From NCBI RefSeq assembly GCF_000621545.1, contig NZ_JHYA01000005.1, forward strand, positions 124,001 to 188,000: 64,000 nucleotides of DNA, in the 5' to 3' direction. The position numbers and the translations under genes were made by a program. The notes below the pieces were generated by a model, which did no database searches, was not told the origin of the DNA, and worked only from the letters and a program-made list of their open reading frames with translations. Origin of the DNA: Anaerovibrio lipolyticus LB2005 (GTDB lineage: Bacteria > Bacillota > Negativicutes > Selenomonadales > Selenomonadaceae). Positions 29,236-38,854 of the stretch are shown one piece after another (the first letter of the stretch is position 1; every line of letters begins with the position of its first letter).

Positions 29236-29316
29236 CTTATCAAGTATATTATGTGTGTGTTTAAAGCTACCGTTTGAGATGCGGTGTTTTATGAAAAACA
29301 CTAAAGGTGATTTTAT

Positions 29317-31524
29317 ATGAATGAGAAGATATACTCTTTATGGTTCTTAAAAAAGGGCAGTATACGAAATAGGGTATTTCGTCTTATACTTTTGGGCAGT
29401 ATGACAATATTGGTGGTTATGGGGCTTTTGGTGGTTTATGGGCTCTATACCATGAACAGTGTTTTTATGACTCAAAGTGATCAGCTTAGTGGTACTTCCG
29501 CAGGCTATATAGAAGACGTAACCAGTCAGCAAATAACCGGGCGGCTCACGGATGTGGCCAAAACCCGCGCCCTTGCCATTGAAACAGAGATTTGGGGTAT
29601 AACTAATGATACAGATTATTTGGCCTATGGCGTTGAAAATGTAATTAAACATCCTGAATATTATGCAAGACGCACCCTGCCTGATCCAAGATTTCAGAAG
29701 ATAAGGCCAGGGGAGGTCTATATCCATCAAGGTGGCAGCTTGCAGGCCTCAGGTGTTTCTCCGTCATTACAGCAGGAAATAGGCATAATGTCCAATGTGG
29801 CTTCCTATATTGAGCCAATGGCCAGACAATATAATCAATTTGAGTCTTCCATATTTGTAGGCTCTAAAAACGGATATATCATTGCATCGGATAATGCACC
29901 GGGCAAGGAATATATCAATATGACGGAGGAATTTCTGAATACCTACGAGCCTACGGAACGTGGCTGGTATAAGAATACACAAGCACGTGGCTCCATAACT
30001 TTTAATGACATATATGTGGGGGCTGACGGCTATCCCAGCTTCACCTGCTCAGCACCCTACGAGGACAATGATGGCTTTGCAGGGGTAGTGGCCATTGCCT
30101 GCTCAGTAAAATCTATTTCTGATATTATTGATAGTTCCCTTATGGGTAAGTCTGGTATCAGCTTTGTGTTAAGTGACAAGGGAAAGATAATGCTTTCCAC
30201 CAATCATGAGGGGCTCATGAATGATGTTGATGGCAAGGATTTGCGCAAGGACAGCAATGAGAGTCTGGCTGATGCGGTGGGAAAAATGATAGCCGGAGAA
30301 AGTGGCTGGCAGATTGTGGAGCTGGAGGGACAGGAATATTTTCTTGCCTATGCTCCTATGCAAAAGATAAAGTGGAGCTTTGGTACCATTATAGCCATAA
30401 ACGAGGTTATGACCCCTGTGCAGACTGCCCGTCAGCATATTGTTGACCAGGTGGGTGGATTTAAGGATCTGATGACTGACCAGGTGGTGAAGTTTGTGCT
30501 GGTGGCTATAATCAGTATATGGTCTGCACTGGTGCTACTGTTTAATTTGACCTCTTGGCTCACTGACAAATTCGTTGCTCCAATTAAGGAGCTTACTGGT
30601 GGAGTAAGGGAAATTGCCTCTGGTAATCTGGAAAAGAAGATTTCCATACCTACCGGTGATGAGCTGGAAACCTTGGCAAATGCCTTCAATAACATGACAG
30701 ATAAGCTGCAAAATTATATGTCACATCTTACCAAGGTTACCATGGAAAAGGAGCATATTGCCACTGAGCTGGCAGTAGCCACCAATATCCAGGAGAGCAT
30801 GCTGCCCCATATATTCCCATTTGCACCTGAGCGTAAGGAATTTGATATTTATGCTACCATGCAGGCGGCCAAGGAGGTGGGGGGAGACTTCTACGATTTC
30901 TATCTGGTGGATGATGAGCATTTGCTGGTTACCATTGCAGATGTTTCCGGCAAGGGAGTTCCCGCAGCTTTGTTTATGGTTATTGCCAAGACAATGCTGA
31001 AAAACTCTGTTCTTTCCATGGACAGTGTAAAGAGCTTGGCTGATGTGATGGCCAGAACCAACGATCAGCTTTGCCAGAACAATGATGCCATGATGTTCGT
31101 AACTGCATTCATGGGCATATTGAACCTTACTACTGGACAGTTTAACTACATTAATGCTGGCCATAATCCACCGGCATTATATAAAGCTAGTGAAAAAAGA
31201 TTTGATTACCTGCCTTTAGAGCGGAATTTCGTTATGGGTGGTATGGACCATATCAAGTATAAGGGACAGGAGCTGACTCTCCAGAAGGGAGACCGGCTGG
31301 TGCTGTATACTGATGGTGTTACGGAAGCCCTTAATGATTCCAAGGAGCTTTTCGGTGAAGAAAGATTACTGGATACGCTTAATAAAACAAAAGCAAGCGA
31401 AAATAGTGCCCAGAATCTACTTTTGGAATTGGAGCAGGTACTCAACGATTATGTTGGCGATGCGGAACAGTCTGATGATATTACTATGCTGGCTCTTGTC
31501 TATAACGGACCGGAAAAAGCATAA
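29317..31524 (+). CDS. Membrane sensor phosphatase: dCache-HAMP-SpoIIE (RsbU-like)
   Basis: 735 aa. A first helix (about 20-45), a large extracytoplasmic sensor region (about 50-385, dCache-like, with 'ERGWYKNTQARGSITFNDIYVGADGY' type blocks, split here as 'ERGWYKNT' and 'FNDIYVGADG') and a second helix (about 390-415) are followed by HAMP (about 415-470). The PP2C-type SpoIIE domain (about 520-730) has 'GGDFYDFYLVDD', 'IADVSGKGVPAALFM', 'NAGHNPP' and 'LYTDGVTEA'. It should dephosphorylate the adjacent STAS protein when a ligand binds outside, switching the partner pair. The ligand is unknown; dCache domains often bind small organic molecules. It sits 23 bases before the condensation-like gene, so the four form one module. 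Confidence 0.9.
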   Translation: MNEKIYSLWFLKKGSIRNRVFRLILLGSMTILVVMGLLVVYGLYTMNSVFMTQSDQLSGTSAGYIEDVTSQQITGRLTDVAKTRALAIETEIWGITNDTDYLAYGVENVIKHPEYYARRTLPDPRFQKIRPGEVYIHQGGSLQASGVSPSLQQEIGIMSNVASYIEPMARQYNQFESSIFVGSKNGYIIASDNAPGKEYINMTEEFLNTYEPTERGWYKNTQARGSITFNDIYVGADGYPSFTCSAPYEDNDGFAGVVAIACSVKSISDIIDSSLMGKSGISFVLSDKGKIMLSTNHEGLMNDVDGKDLRKDSNESLADAVGKMIAGESGWQIVELEGQEYFLAYAPMQKIKWSFGTIIAINEVMTPVQTARQHIVDQVGGFKDLMTDQVVKFVLVAIISIWSALVLLFNLTSWLTDKFVAPIKELTGGVREIASGNLEKKISIPTGDELETLANAFNNMTDKLQNYMSHLTKVTMEKEHIATELAVATNIQESMLPHIFPFAPERKEFDIYATMQAAKEVGGDFYDFYLVDDEHLLVTIADVSGKGVPAALFMVIAKTMLKNSVLSMDSVKSLADVMARTNDQLCQNNDAMMFVTAFMGILNLTTGQFNYINAGHNPPALYKASEKRFDYLPLERNFVMGGMDHIKYKGQELTLQKGDRLVLYTDGVTEALNDSKELFGEERLLDTLNKTKASENSAQNLLLELEQVLNDYVGDAEQSDDITMLALVYNGPEKA

Positions 31525-31547
31525 ATTCATAGGGGGATGGGGCTATT

Positions 31548-33401
31548 ATGGCAGAAAAAATGTTATTTCCTAGTCTACCCACGGAATACAAGACTTCTTT
31601 AGCTGAGTTGTACAATCAGCAGGAAAATGTTTTGGCGCACAATATTGAATATCTACGGGAGCTGTCGGCTGAGGAAAAGGGACTTTTCAGCACAAAAGGA
31701 GGGGCAGCTCCTATAGGCTCTGTACTGCAAATAATCTATAAAATTAGCGGTCAGCTGTTGCCTTTACATTTCAATGTGGCAGTGGATAGGGCTTTTGCAC
31801 AGGAAGAAATATTGAGGACCAACTATGTCCTGGTTAATGGCATGATGATGGCGGTGGTCAAGAGAAAGCGTAATCCTCCTCTTGAAATCGTTTATCACAA
31901 CCTGAAGAATTTGAGCGATGATGAGCTGGATGTGGAGCTGCAAAGACATATTGCGGCTGATAAACGTCTTGGCTTTGATCTGACCAATGGACAGCTGGTG
32001 CGCTTTTCCGTTTTTAACACAGGAGAAGATGAATATGCCGTAATCGTTACCACTGTGGAGGCAGTGGCCCTTAAGTTGGATTTTCACAGGATTTTTAGGG
32101 CAGCATTAAAGCTGCCTCAGCCAGAGGATATATCCAAAATTGTGGATGCCGTGGTGGGAGGCAATGGAGTAATGACTTCACCGGTAAAAAACTACTGGGA
32201 AAAGATGCTCAGTGATTTACCGCCCATGCCTAAAATTCCCCATTTGAATCCGCAGCCAGCAAAGGGGAAGTACAGTGAGGAAGCGTATTTGGTCTATGTT
32301 CCTCGTGATATATTGTCAGATTTGCGAAGTAAAGCAGAGTCAAATAAATTATTGTTGATGTCCATGCTGCAGACAGCCTGGGGCTTATTGCTGCAACAAA
32401 GCAATTCCGTCAACAATGTGAGCTATTGTCTTTTGGTGCCTCAAAAGAAGAAAAGCATTCCAGGGGCACAAAGTCTGGTACCCTTTTTGCTTAAAGCAGA
32501 GGATAATCCTACTGTAAAGACAATGGTAAATAATGCATTTAAGCAGTTTGTAGTTTCCCAGCCCTATGCTTCCTTGGGACGGGAGGATATTATTAATCTG
32601 CTGGGCAAGCATAGTGAGCCCTTTGATCATTTTCTGAATTTCTATGATTTTCTGGCGGAGCCTAAGCCATATTCCAAGGTGAAGGGAACCGGGGATGGTA
32701 CCATTGTCAGCCAGAAGCACTGGGATGTGCGGGATGTTATTTTGGATGTTTCCTTCCGCAATGAAGGGAATCAGGTGATAATTTCCGTTGATTACAATGG
32801 AGAGGCTTATCTGCAAAATGATATCGCTATTTTGCTAAAGCACTATCTGCTGGTATTGCAGCAGATGCTGACGGATTGGAATGAGCCCGTTGAATACTTC
32901 ATGGAACGGCTGAAGACGCGCTGGGAAGCTAAATTTCAGGAGCTGGATGAATCTCAGGAGGACTCCCGGTCCATTATACAGGATGCCCTGTCCAGAATTG
33001 CCCTATTCCAGGAATGCGAACAGGGAATTATTCAGCTGTTTATTCTTGGGGCAAAGCTATATACCAAATTTGAGGGGGACCGCATATCTGAGCATGAGGT
33101 TGAAAACCAGCTGGTATTTGTATTGTCAGGAAAAGTGGCCCGTAGTATAGAATGTGGTGATGGCTGGTATAATACTTTGGATATACTAAAGGAAAACAGC
33201 TGGATAAATGAAAACGTAATGCTGCCAAAGCATAAGGTGAAGATTTCAGCAGAGGTTATTACTGAGCAGGCTACAATTCTGGTTGTGCCTTTGGTGAATT
33301 TGATGTCTACCCTTAAGAAGTCCCCGCTTTTGGCCAAGAATATTATTTATCATGTTATGAGACAGCTGGAAAAGTATCAAAGATTGTGGATACAATCATA
33401 A
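31548..33401 (+). CDS. Degenerate condensation-domain / cNMP-binding-like fusion
   Basis: 617 aa. Residues about 55-460 follow the layout of an NRPS condensation domain: 'LRTNYVLVNG' (89-98), 'LGFDLTNGQLVRFSVF' (141-156), then the position of the HHxxxDG active site, 'YWEKMLSDLP' (216-225), 'LLQTAWGLLLQQ' and 'PFDHFLNFYDFL' (358-369). At the active site it reads 'TTVEAVALKLD' (168-178): both His, Asp and Gly are gone. Residues about 485-612 look like a cyclic-nucleotide-binding fold ('LVFVLSGKVARS', 'ATILVVPLVNLMSTL', C-terminal helix) without a clear phosphate-binding cassette. No carrier or adenylation domain is present. I infer a catalytically dead scaffold or sensor serving the upstream partner switch. 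Both domain calls are motif-level; a structure search could change them. Confidence 0.6.
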   Translation: MAEKMLFPSLPTEYKTSLAELYNQQENVLAHNIEYLRELSAEEKGLFSTKGGAAPIGSVLQIIYKISGQLLPLHFNVAVDRAFAQEEILRTNYVLVNGMMMAVVKRKRNPPLEIVYHNLKNLSDDELDVELQRHIAADKRLGFDLTNGQLVRFSVFNTGEDEYAVIVTTVEAVALKLDFHRIFRAALKLPQPEDISKIVDAVVGGNGVMTSPVKNYWEKMLSDLPPMPKIPHLNPQPAKGKYSEEAYLVYVPRDILSDLRSKAESNKLLLMSMLQTAWGLLLQQSNSVNNVSYCLLVPQKKKSIPGAQSLVPFLLKAEDNPTVKTMVNNAFKQFVVSQPYASLGREDIINLLGKHSEPFDHFLNFYDFLAEPKPYSKVKGTGDGTIVSQKHWDVRDVILDVSFRNEGNQVIISVDYNGEAYLQNDIAILLKHYLLVLQQMLTDWNEPVEYFMERLKTRWEAKFQELDESQEDSRSIIQDALSRIALFQECEQGIIQLFILGAKLYTKFEGDRISEHEVENQLVFVLSGKVARSIECGDGWYNTLDILKENSWINENVMLPKHKVKISAEVITEQATILVVPLVNLMSTLKKSPLLAKNIIYHVMRQLEKYQRLWIQS

Positions 33402-33464
33402 ATAATCATGTATAGGGAAAGCTGCCAATAACAGATATGGGATGAGTAATTACAAAAAAATAAA

Positions 33465-33516
33465 AGGCTGTGATAGTAAGATGAGTTAGTCATCTGGCTA
33501 TCACAGCCTATTTTTT
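33465..33516. terminator. Bidirectional terminator between convergent genes
   Basis: The stem aggctgtgatag (33465-33476) pairs perfectly with ctatcacagcct (33498-33509), followed by ATTTTTTG on the plus strand and preceded by an A-rich tract that gives T's on the minus strand. It ends the partner-switching operon and the opposing membrane-protein gene. Confidence 0.9.
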
Positions 33517-33535
33517 GCAATAAGATTAAGTATTG

Positions 33536-34024
33536 TTATTTTGTAAGGATGGTATACAGTACCAGCTGGAAGGCAGCCACGAATTTGGCCACGGCGGAAA
33601 TGGTATTAATGAAATCCATATCCCTCTCGGTCATGCGCATGAATCTCTTTAAAACATCGTCTCTTATATTTGGTATTCTGAGTGCCGCTGCAATCTTCAT
33701 GGTCTGTCTGAAGGATACAATCTGATCGATGAAGAAGACAAGCACAAAAGCCAAGAACAGAAGAATTCTGGTATAAAAGTTCTCCTCAATTGTATAGGCG
33801 TATGTATAAGTAAGATAAAAGCCGATGATATCCAATACCATAACTGCCAGAAAAAGAGCAACCATGGTCTTACCCACTGTGGAGGGCGTCATAGTACGGC
33901 ACATATCTACCAGCTCATTGTGAATATCATCCCGTTCCTCATCACTGGAGCTTATAAGAACTTTATATAGTGTATACCCGTTGAACAAAATCCAAAATAT
34001 TGCAAAAGCGTTTACAATTTCCAT
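33536..34024 (-). CDS. Small polytopic membrane protein, unknown
   Basis: 162 aa with three to four predicted helices (about residues 1-22, 52-75, 82-105 and possibly 140-160). A charged cytoplasmic loop 'SSSDEERDDIHNEL' and a basic stretch 'IRDDVLKRFMRMTERD' lie between them. I recognise no family. Start choice is good: 'aaggag' precedes the ATG on the minus strand. It is a single-gene unit, divergent from metK and convergent with the partner-switching operon. The product is probably an inner-membrane protein. Confidence 0.65.
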   Translation of the reverse strand: MEIVNAFAIFWILFNGYTLYKVLISSSDEERDDIHNELVDMCRTMTPSTVGKTMVALFLAVMVLDIIGFYLTYTYAYTIEENFYTRILLFLAFVLVFFIDQIVSFRQTMKIAAALRIPNIRDDVLKRFMRMTERDMDFINTISAVAKFVAAFQLVLYTILTK

Positions 34025-34126
34025 TGCACGACTCCTTTGAGTTATTCATTTAATTATTATATTATATCAAAAATTAATGAAATAATACAGCTATTAACAA
34101 TTGTGGGCCGATAATGTTAAAATGCC

Positions 34127-34155
34127 TTGACTTTTTTATAGGGATAGAATATTAT
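34127..34155 (+). promoter_or_regulatory. Sigma-A-type promoter for the metK leader
   Basis: TTGACT (34127-34132), 17-base spacer, TATTAT (34150-34155). Transcription would start some 20 bases before the SAM aptamer, as expected for a leader RNA. Confidence 0.75.
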
Positions 34156-34176
34156 AGTCAAGTAAACTGAATATGA

Positions 34177-34288
34177 ACTCATCAAGAGCAGTGGAGGGAC
34201 TGGCCCTGTGAAGCTGCGGCAACCATTGATATGCTTGAATATCAAAACGGTGCTAATTCCTGGAGGCTGTTGGCCTTAAGATGAGAGA
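34177..34288 (+). ncRNA. SAM-I (S-box) riboswitch upstream of metK
   Basis: The aptamer starts with 'ctcatcaagag' and contains 'gtggagggactggccctgtg', 'gcggcaacc', 'ggtgctaattcc' and the closing 'aagatgag', all conserved S-box blocks in the right order. P1 forms between ctcatc and gatgag. SAM binding stabilises P1. The 3' strand gagag (34283-34287) could otherwise pair with ctctc at the foot of the terminator, so aptamer closure frees the terminator. It therefore represses metK when SAM is abundant. Confidence 0.95.
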
Positions 34289-34299
34289 TTTTATAAGCT

Positions 34300-34326
34300 C
34301 TCTCTTTGAAGAGGGTTTTTTTATTT
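34300..34326 (+). terminator. Riboswitch-controlled terminator of metK
   Basis: A six-pair stem, ctctct (34300-34305) with agaggg (34310-34315), loop ttga, is followed by seven T. Its left arm overlaps the bases that can pair with the 3' strand of riboswitch P1, giving two mutually exclusive structures. Confidence 0.8.
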
Positions 34327-34404
34327 TGTAATTTCTTTTGCACATACAATAAGGTGTTTTCATATTTCAGGAAATGAATTCTTTATTTTTAAGGAGGCGT
34401 TTAA

Positions 34405-35592
34405 ATGGCTAAGCGTTTATTGTTTACTTCTGAGTCTGTTACTGAGGGCCATCCTGATAAAATTGCAGACCAGATTTCCGACAGCATTCTTGATGCTATT
34501 CTTGAGCAGGATCCAATGGGCCGTGTGGCCTGTGAGACCATGGTAACCACTGGTCAGGCTCATATTGCCGGTGAGATTTCCACCAGCTGCTATGTAGATA
34601 TTTCCAAGATTGTTCGTGAGACTATCCGTAATATTGGCTATACCCGTGCAAAGTTTGGTTTTGATGCCGATACCTGTGGTATTCTCATTTCCCTTGATGA
34701 GCAGTCTCCTGATATTGCTCAGGGCGTAGACAAGGCTCTGGAGGCCCGTGAGGGAGATATGAGTGAGGAGGAAGCAACTGGTGCCGGCGATCAGGGTATG
34801 ATGTTCGGCTATGCTTGCAATGAGACCCCTGAGTTTATGCCAACCCCTATTGCTTTGGCACATCGTCTGTCCCGTCGTTTGACTGAGGTTCGCAAGAACG
34901 GTACTCTGCCATATCTTCGTCCGGATGGCAAGACCCAGGTTACTGTTGCTTATGAGAATGGCAAGCCAGTTGCTATTGATACCATAGTTATTTCTACCCA
35001 GCATGATGAAAAGGTTAGTCTGGAGCAGATTCGCAAGGATCTTATTGAGCACGTTGTAAAGCCAGTTATTCCAGCTGAGCTTCTCAGCGACGATACCAAG
35101 TATTTCATTAACCCAACCGGCAAGTTCGTTATTGGCGGTCCTCAGGGGGACTGCGGTCTTACTGGCCGTAAGATTATCGTTGACACCTATGGCGGAATGG
35201 CCCGTCATGGCGGTGGCGCATTCTCTGGTAAGGATCCAACAAAGGTTGACCGTTCTGGTGCCTATGCAGCCCGCTATGTGGCAAAGAATATCGTTGCAGC
35301 TGGTCTGGCTGACAGAGCCGAGGTTCAGCTGGCTTATGCCATCGGCGTAGCCAAGCCTGTATCCATTATGGTTGACACCTTTGGCACTGGCAAAGTGGAC
35401 GACCGTACTTTGGAGGAGCTGGTTCAGAAGAACTTCGATTTGCGTCCTGCTGGAATTATCAAGATGCTGGACCTCCGTCGTCCAATCTATGCCCAGACTG
35501 CAGCCTATGGTCACTTCGGCCGCACTGATGTGGATCTTCCTTGGGAGCACACCGACAAGGCTGATGCACTGAAGGCCCAGGCTGGTATCTGA
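34405..35592 (+). CDS. metK: S-adenosylmethionine synthetase
   Basis: 395 aa, normal family length. It makes SAM from methionine and ATP in the cytoplasm. Markers are '[16 protein letters not shown]' (ATP-binding), '[12 protein letters not shown]', '[21 protein letters not shown]' in parts ('[12 protein letters not shown]' and 'DTYGG'), and '[16 protein letters not shown]'. A consensus 'aaggagg' RBS precedes the ATG. Codon use is strongly biased (cgt, ggt, aag), as in typA and lysS, pointing to high expression. It is controlled by the SAM-I riboswitch just upstream and is closed by its own terminator. Confidence 0.98.
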   Translation: MAKRLLFTSESVTEGHPDKIADQISDSILDAILEQDPMGRVACETMVTTGQAHIAGEISTSCYVDISKIVRETIRNIGYTRAKFGFDADTCGILISLDEQSPDIAQGVDKALEAREGDMSEEEATGAGDQGMMFGYACNETPEFMPTPIALAHRLSRRLTEVRKNGTLPYLRPDGKTQVTVAYENGKPVAIDTIVISTQHDEKVSLEQIRKDLIEHVVKPVIPAELLSDDTKYFINPTGKFVIGGPQGDCGLTGRKIIVDTYGGMARHGGGAFSGKDPTKVDRSGAYAARYVAKNIVAAGLADRAEVQLAYAIGVAKPVSIMVDTFGTGKVDDRTLEELVQKNFDLRPAGIIKMLDLRRPIYAQTAAYGHFGRTDVDLPWEHTDKADALKAQAGI

Positions 35593-35622
35593 TATATTTA
35601 AATACTGATTAGCTAGTTAGGT

Positions 35623-35652
35623 GAGGCACAAGAAATTGTGCCTCATTTTTTT
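35623..35652 (+). terminator. Terminator after metK
   Basis: A perfect stem, gaggcacaa (35623-35631) with ttgtgcctc (35636-35644), GAAA loop, followed by ATTTTTTT. Confidence 0.95.
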
Positions 35653-35807
35653 ATCTGCAAATTAGCCAATTTCGTATAGCATATCGGGTGAAAGCAGTAA
35701 ATAATAATCGAATTCTGTAAAAAATGAAGGAATTGTAGGTAGCTATGGAGAATAGGTAAAAATAAGTTTCTATATGGTTTTTTTACAATATGCAGGGGGG
35801 CAGTAAA

Positions 35808-38789
35808 ATGCGTCATAAGCATAGAATGTATTTTAAGCATATTAATCTTAAAAATTTGTTTTGCCTTATTACCATATTGGCCTGTTTTATGGGGATGTTT
35901 AAATTTATGCCCCTTACAACAGTGGATGCCAATAATGAAAAGATAGTTCGTGTAGGGTATTATGAAAAACCGTCATTTCAAAGTGGGACATCAGATGACG
36001 TACCAAAGGGTGGGTATGCCTATGACTACCTGCAACGAATAAAGCTATATAATGATTGGCGCTATGAATATGTATATGATTCCTATGAAGCCTTGCGTGA
36101 AAGGCTTGAGAATGGAAGCATTGATTTATTGGCGGGGGTATCATATACTCCTGAGGAAGCGGCTAAGGTCAGATATCCAAAATCGCCAATGGGGTCAACG
36201 GAATACTATCTTTTTAAGCGGTCTACCAATTATGCGGTTAATGCTAATCCTGCAACAATCAATGGTACGCGTATTGGTGTAATTAAAGGAGCTCAGGTGG
36301 AAGTCATTGAACGATACCTGCAATCCAATAATATTGTTGCCCGACTGGTAGAATTTAATGATGTTGAGACTGCTGCTGCCGCTGTGCTGGCTGGTGAAAT
36401 CGATATTATATCTATGGCCGCCGATACCGTTTTTTCTAGTAACGATTTAGAGGTATTTGCGGATATAGGAGCTAGTGATTATTATTTGGCGGTTAATAAG
36501 CAACGTTTGGACCTTTTGGATGATGTTAATAGTGCCCAGCAGCTTTTAAAGCAGGAAGACCCACATTTCCGTTATGACCTTACCCAGATATGGTCCAGGG
36601 ATTTTGTGTTGAATAGTTCATTGCTACCCCATGAGCGAGGATGGCTGGCCAATCATGACACCTTTACCATTGGTTATTTGGATGATTGTCTGCCATACGG
36701 CGACCAGGATGAGGATGGTAATACCATTGGGCTGGTAACGGATATAGTACCTGAAATTTTTAAAGTATTGGGCTATAGCGATATTAAGCTGGAATACAAG
36801 GCCTACGCAAATTCTCAGGCTATGGTTGCGGGATTGCTAAACCATGAGGTGGATGTGGTATTCCCTGGAGTGTCAAACTCCTGGATTATGGAGCAATACA
36901 ACCTAATACCAAGTGAATCAGTGGTAAAATCCAGCTTTTATATACTATATAATGGAGAATATCCGGATATGAGCCGTGCCAGAATTGCCGTTTCCCGGCA
37001 CAATTCTATCATGGACCCGTTTAGACGGTTATTCTATCCAGATAATGAAGTAGTGTTCTGCGACGATATTGATGAATGTATAAGTGCTATTAGAATGGGT
37101 CATGCAGATGTGGTAATCGTCAGTGGCCTGCGAGCAGAATATCTGATGCGCAGCAAGGAGAGCTGTGAGGATTTAAATCTGGCTCAGTTGGCTGATGGTG
37201 TGGCCATTGGCTTTGCCGGACTTAATGAGAATGCAGATATTATCCGCATTATCAACCATGGCCTGAGCCTTATGGATAAGAATTTTTCCTTGAATCATGC
37301 TTATCACTATATGCCAAATCAGGAAGTTACAGCTTTGGGCTTCTTTAAAAAGAATATCTGGCTTCCTGTGGGAGGAATCATATTATTCTTTGTTATAATC
37401 GTGTATTTTATCGCCCGTGAGAATAAGAAAAATCGTGAACACCTGGATGAATCGGAAATGCATCGTCGGGAACTGTCAGATAAGGTGGAGGAGATTTCTC
37501 TGCTCAATACAGAGCTGCAGGAGCGACAGAATCGATTGGAGCAGTTTGCAGCTGATACAGAGACCCATCTCCTTGAGATGCAGGTGTTAAATGATTTACT
37601 TCAGGAGCAGCAGACAAAGCTGGAAGAAAGTGTGGAGGCAGCGGAAGCCGCCAATAATGCCAAATCCACCTTCCTGTTTAATATGAGTCACGATATCCGT
37701 ACGCCTCTCAACGCCATTATCGGTTTTACAGAGTTGGCTGAACGGGATTCGGAAAATGTGGAAAAAAATAATGAATATCGGCAAAAGATTAAATCAGCCA
37801 GTCACCAGCTTCTGGATATCCTAAACAACGTATTGGAAATGGCCCGCATCGAAAACAAGGATATGCTTATCACTGAGGAAATGACGGATATAGTTGAATT
37901 GTTTAACTCCTGTCTCGCCATGTTTGAGGGGGAATTAGACGGGAAACATCTGCGTCTGGAAAGCTCCATTGATATAAAGCATCAATATTTGTATGTTGAT
38001 AGCACCCACATGTCAGAGGTTGTTATTAACATTATCAGTAATGCGGTGAAATACACACCGGATGGTGGCAGTGTTTTTGTTGAGGTCAAGGAGCTGGCCG
38101 GCAATACAGAGGAAGAGTGTACTTTAAAGATTATCGTACGGGATACCGGCATTGGTATGTCCGAAAAGTTTATCCATGAAATCTTTGAGCAATTCTCCCG
38201 TGACCGTAACAGTACCCAAAGTGGTATTACTGGTACTGGCCTGGGTATGGCGATTGTTAAAACCCTGGTTGATAAGATGAAGGGAACAATTGACGTGCAC
38301 AGTAAGCTAGGAGAGGGTACAGAAATCGTTATCTGTACATCACATAAAATTGGCGTTATGCCGTCCATTGATACGACTGATGCTGGTGAGAATGGCAGTG
38401 TTGATTTTACAGGCAAGCGTCTTCTCTTGGCTGAGGATAATGATCTTAATGCTGAAATTGCCATTTTTGTATTGGAGGATGCCGGCTTTGAGGTTGAACG
38501 GGCCGAGGATGGTGTAAAGTGTTTTGATATGATTGTAAAGCATGAGGCCGGGTATTATGATCTCATTCTGATGGATATACAGATGCCAAATCTTGATGGC
38601 TATGGTGCAACAGAGAAAATCCGACAGCTGGATGATGAGGCCAAGGCCAATATTCCGATAGTTGCCCTTACGGCCAATGCCTTTAAGGAAGATCAGGAAA
38701 AGGCCTTTTCGGTGGGCATGAATGCACATTTGGCAAAACCTATCGATGTGGAAAAAACCCTTTCTACTCTTTGTGACATACTTAAATAA
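35808..38789 (+). CDS. Hybrid histidine kinase with two periplasmic solute-binding domains
   Basis: 993 aa from the ATG at 35808. An in-frame ATG at 35790 lacks an RBS, whereas 'agggggg' lies just before 35808. Order: N-terminal signal/anchor helix (18-35), two SBP_bac_3-like domains (about 45-275 and 283-510), membrane helix (518-536), coiled coil (540-615), HisKA with His628 in 'FNMSHDIRTPLNAI', HATPase with intact boxes ('NIISNAVKYTPDGG', 'RDTGIGM', 'GTGLGMAI'), and a receiver domain with Asp923 in 'LILMDIQMPNLDG'. It should sense small solutes, probably amino acids, outside the membrane and autophosphorylate. No response regulator with an output domain is adjacent, so the downstream partner is unknown. 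Confidence 0.92.
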   Translation: MRHKHRMYFKHINLKNLFCLITILACFMGMFKFMPLTTVDANNEKIVRVGYYEKPSFQSGTSDDVPKGGYAYDYLQRIKLYNDWRYEYVYDSYEALRERLENGSIDLLAGVSYTPEEAAKVRYPKSPMGSTEYYLFKRSTNYAVNANPATINGTRIGVIKGAQVEVIERYLQSNNIVARLVEFNDVETAAAAVLAGEIDIISMAADTVFSSNDLEVFADIGASDYYLAVNKQRLDLLDDVNSAQQLLKQEDPHFRYDLTQIWSRDFVLNSSLLPHERGWLANHDTFTIGYLDDCLPYGDQDEDGNTIGLVTDIVPEIFKVLGYSDIKLEYKAYANSQAMVAGLLNHEVDVVFPGVSNSWIMEQYNLIPSESVVKSSFYILYNGEYPDMSRARIAVSRHNSIMDPFRRLFYPDNEVVFCDDIDECISAIRMGHADVVIVSGLRAEYLMRSKESCEDLNLAQLADGVAIGFAGLNENADIIRIINHGLSLMDKNFSLNHAYHYMPNQEVTALGFFKKNIWLPVGGIILFFVIIVYFIARENKKNREHLDESEMHRRELSDKVEEISLLNTELQERQNRLEQFAADTETHLLEMQVLNDLLQEQQTKLEESVEAAEAANNAKSTFLFNMSHDIRTPLNAIIGFTELAERDSENVEKNNEYRQKIKSASHQLLDILNNVLEMARIENKDMLITEEMTDIVELFNSCLAMFEGELDGKHLRLESSIDIKHQYLYVDSTHMSEVVINIISNAVKYTPDGGSVFVEVKELAGNTEEECTLKIIVRDTGIGMSEKFIHEIFEQFSRDRNSTQSGITGTGLGMAIVKTLVDKMKGTIDVHSKLGEGTEIVICTSHKIGVMPSIDTTDAGENGSVDFTGKRLLLAEDNDLNAEIAIFVLEDAGFEVERAEDGVKCFDMIVKHEAGYYDLILMDIQMPNLDGYGATEKIRQLDDEAKANIPIVALTANAFKEDQEKAFSVGMNAHLAKPIDVEKTLSTLCDILK

Positions 38790-38794
38790 AAAAG

Positions 38795-38839
38795 ATGGGT
38801 CTTTTAGGAGTGTAAACTCCATGAAAGGCCCATTTTTTT
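38795..38839. terminator. Bidirectional terminator between hybrid kinase and APC-kinase genes
   Basis: atgggtcttttaggagt pairs with actccatgaaaggcccat around a small gtaa loop, with one or two bulges, followed by seven T (and preceded by an A-run for the other strand). It lies between converging genes. Confidence 0.88.
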
Positions 38840-38854
38840 ATGAAGAATTTTATT

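Noticed and set aside
31548..33401. Reading the 617-aa protein as part of a non-ribosomal peptide synthetase
   Set aside because: No adenylation, carrier or thioesterase domain is encoded nearby and the condensation active site is lost.
34417..35550. 377-codon minus-strand frame opposite metK
   Set aside because: Shadow of a strongly codon-biased essential gene; no RBS or promoter, no recognisable domain.
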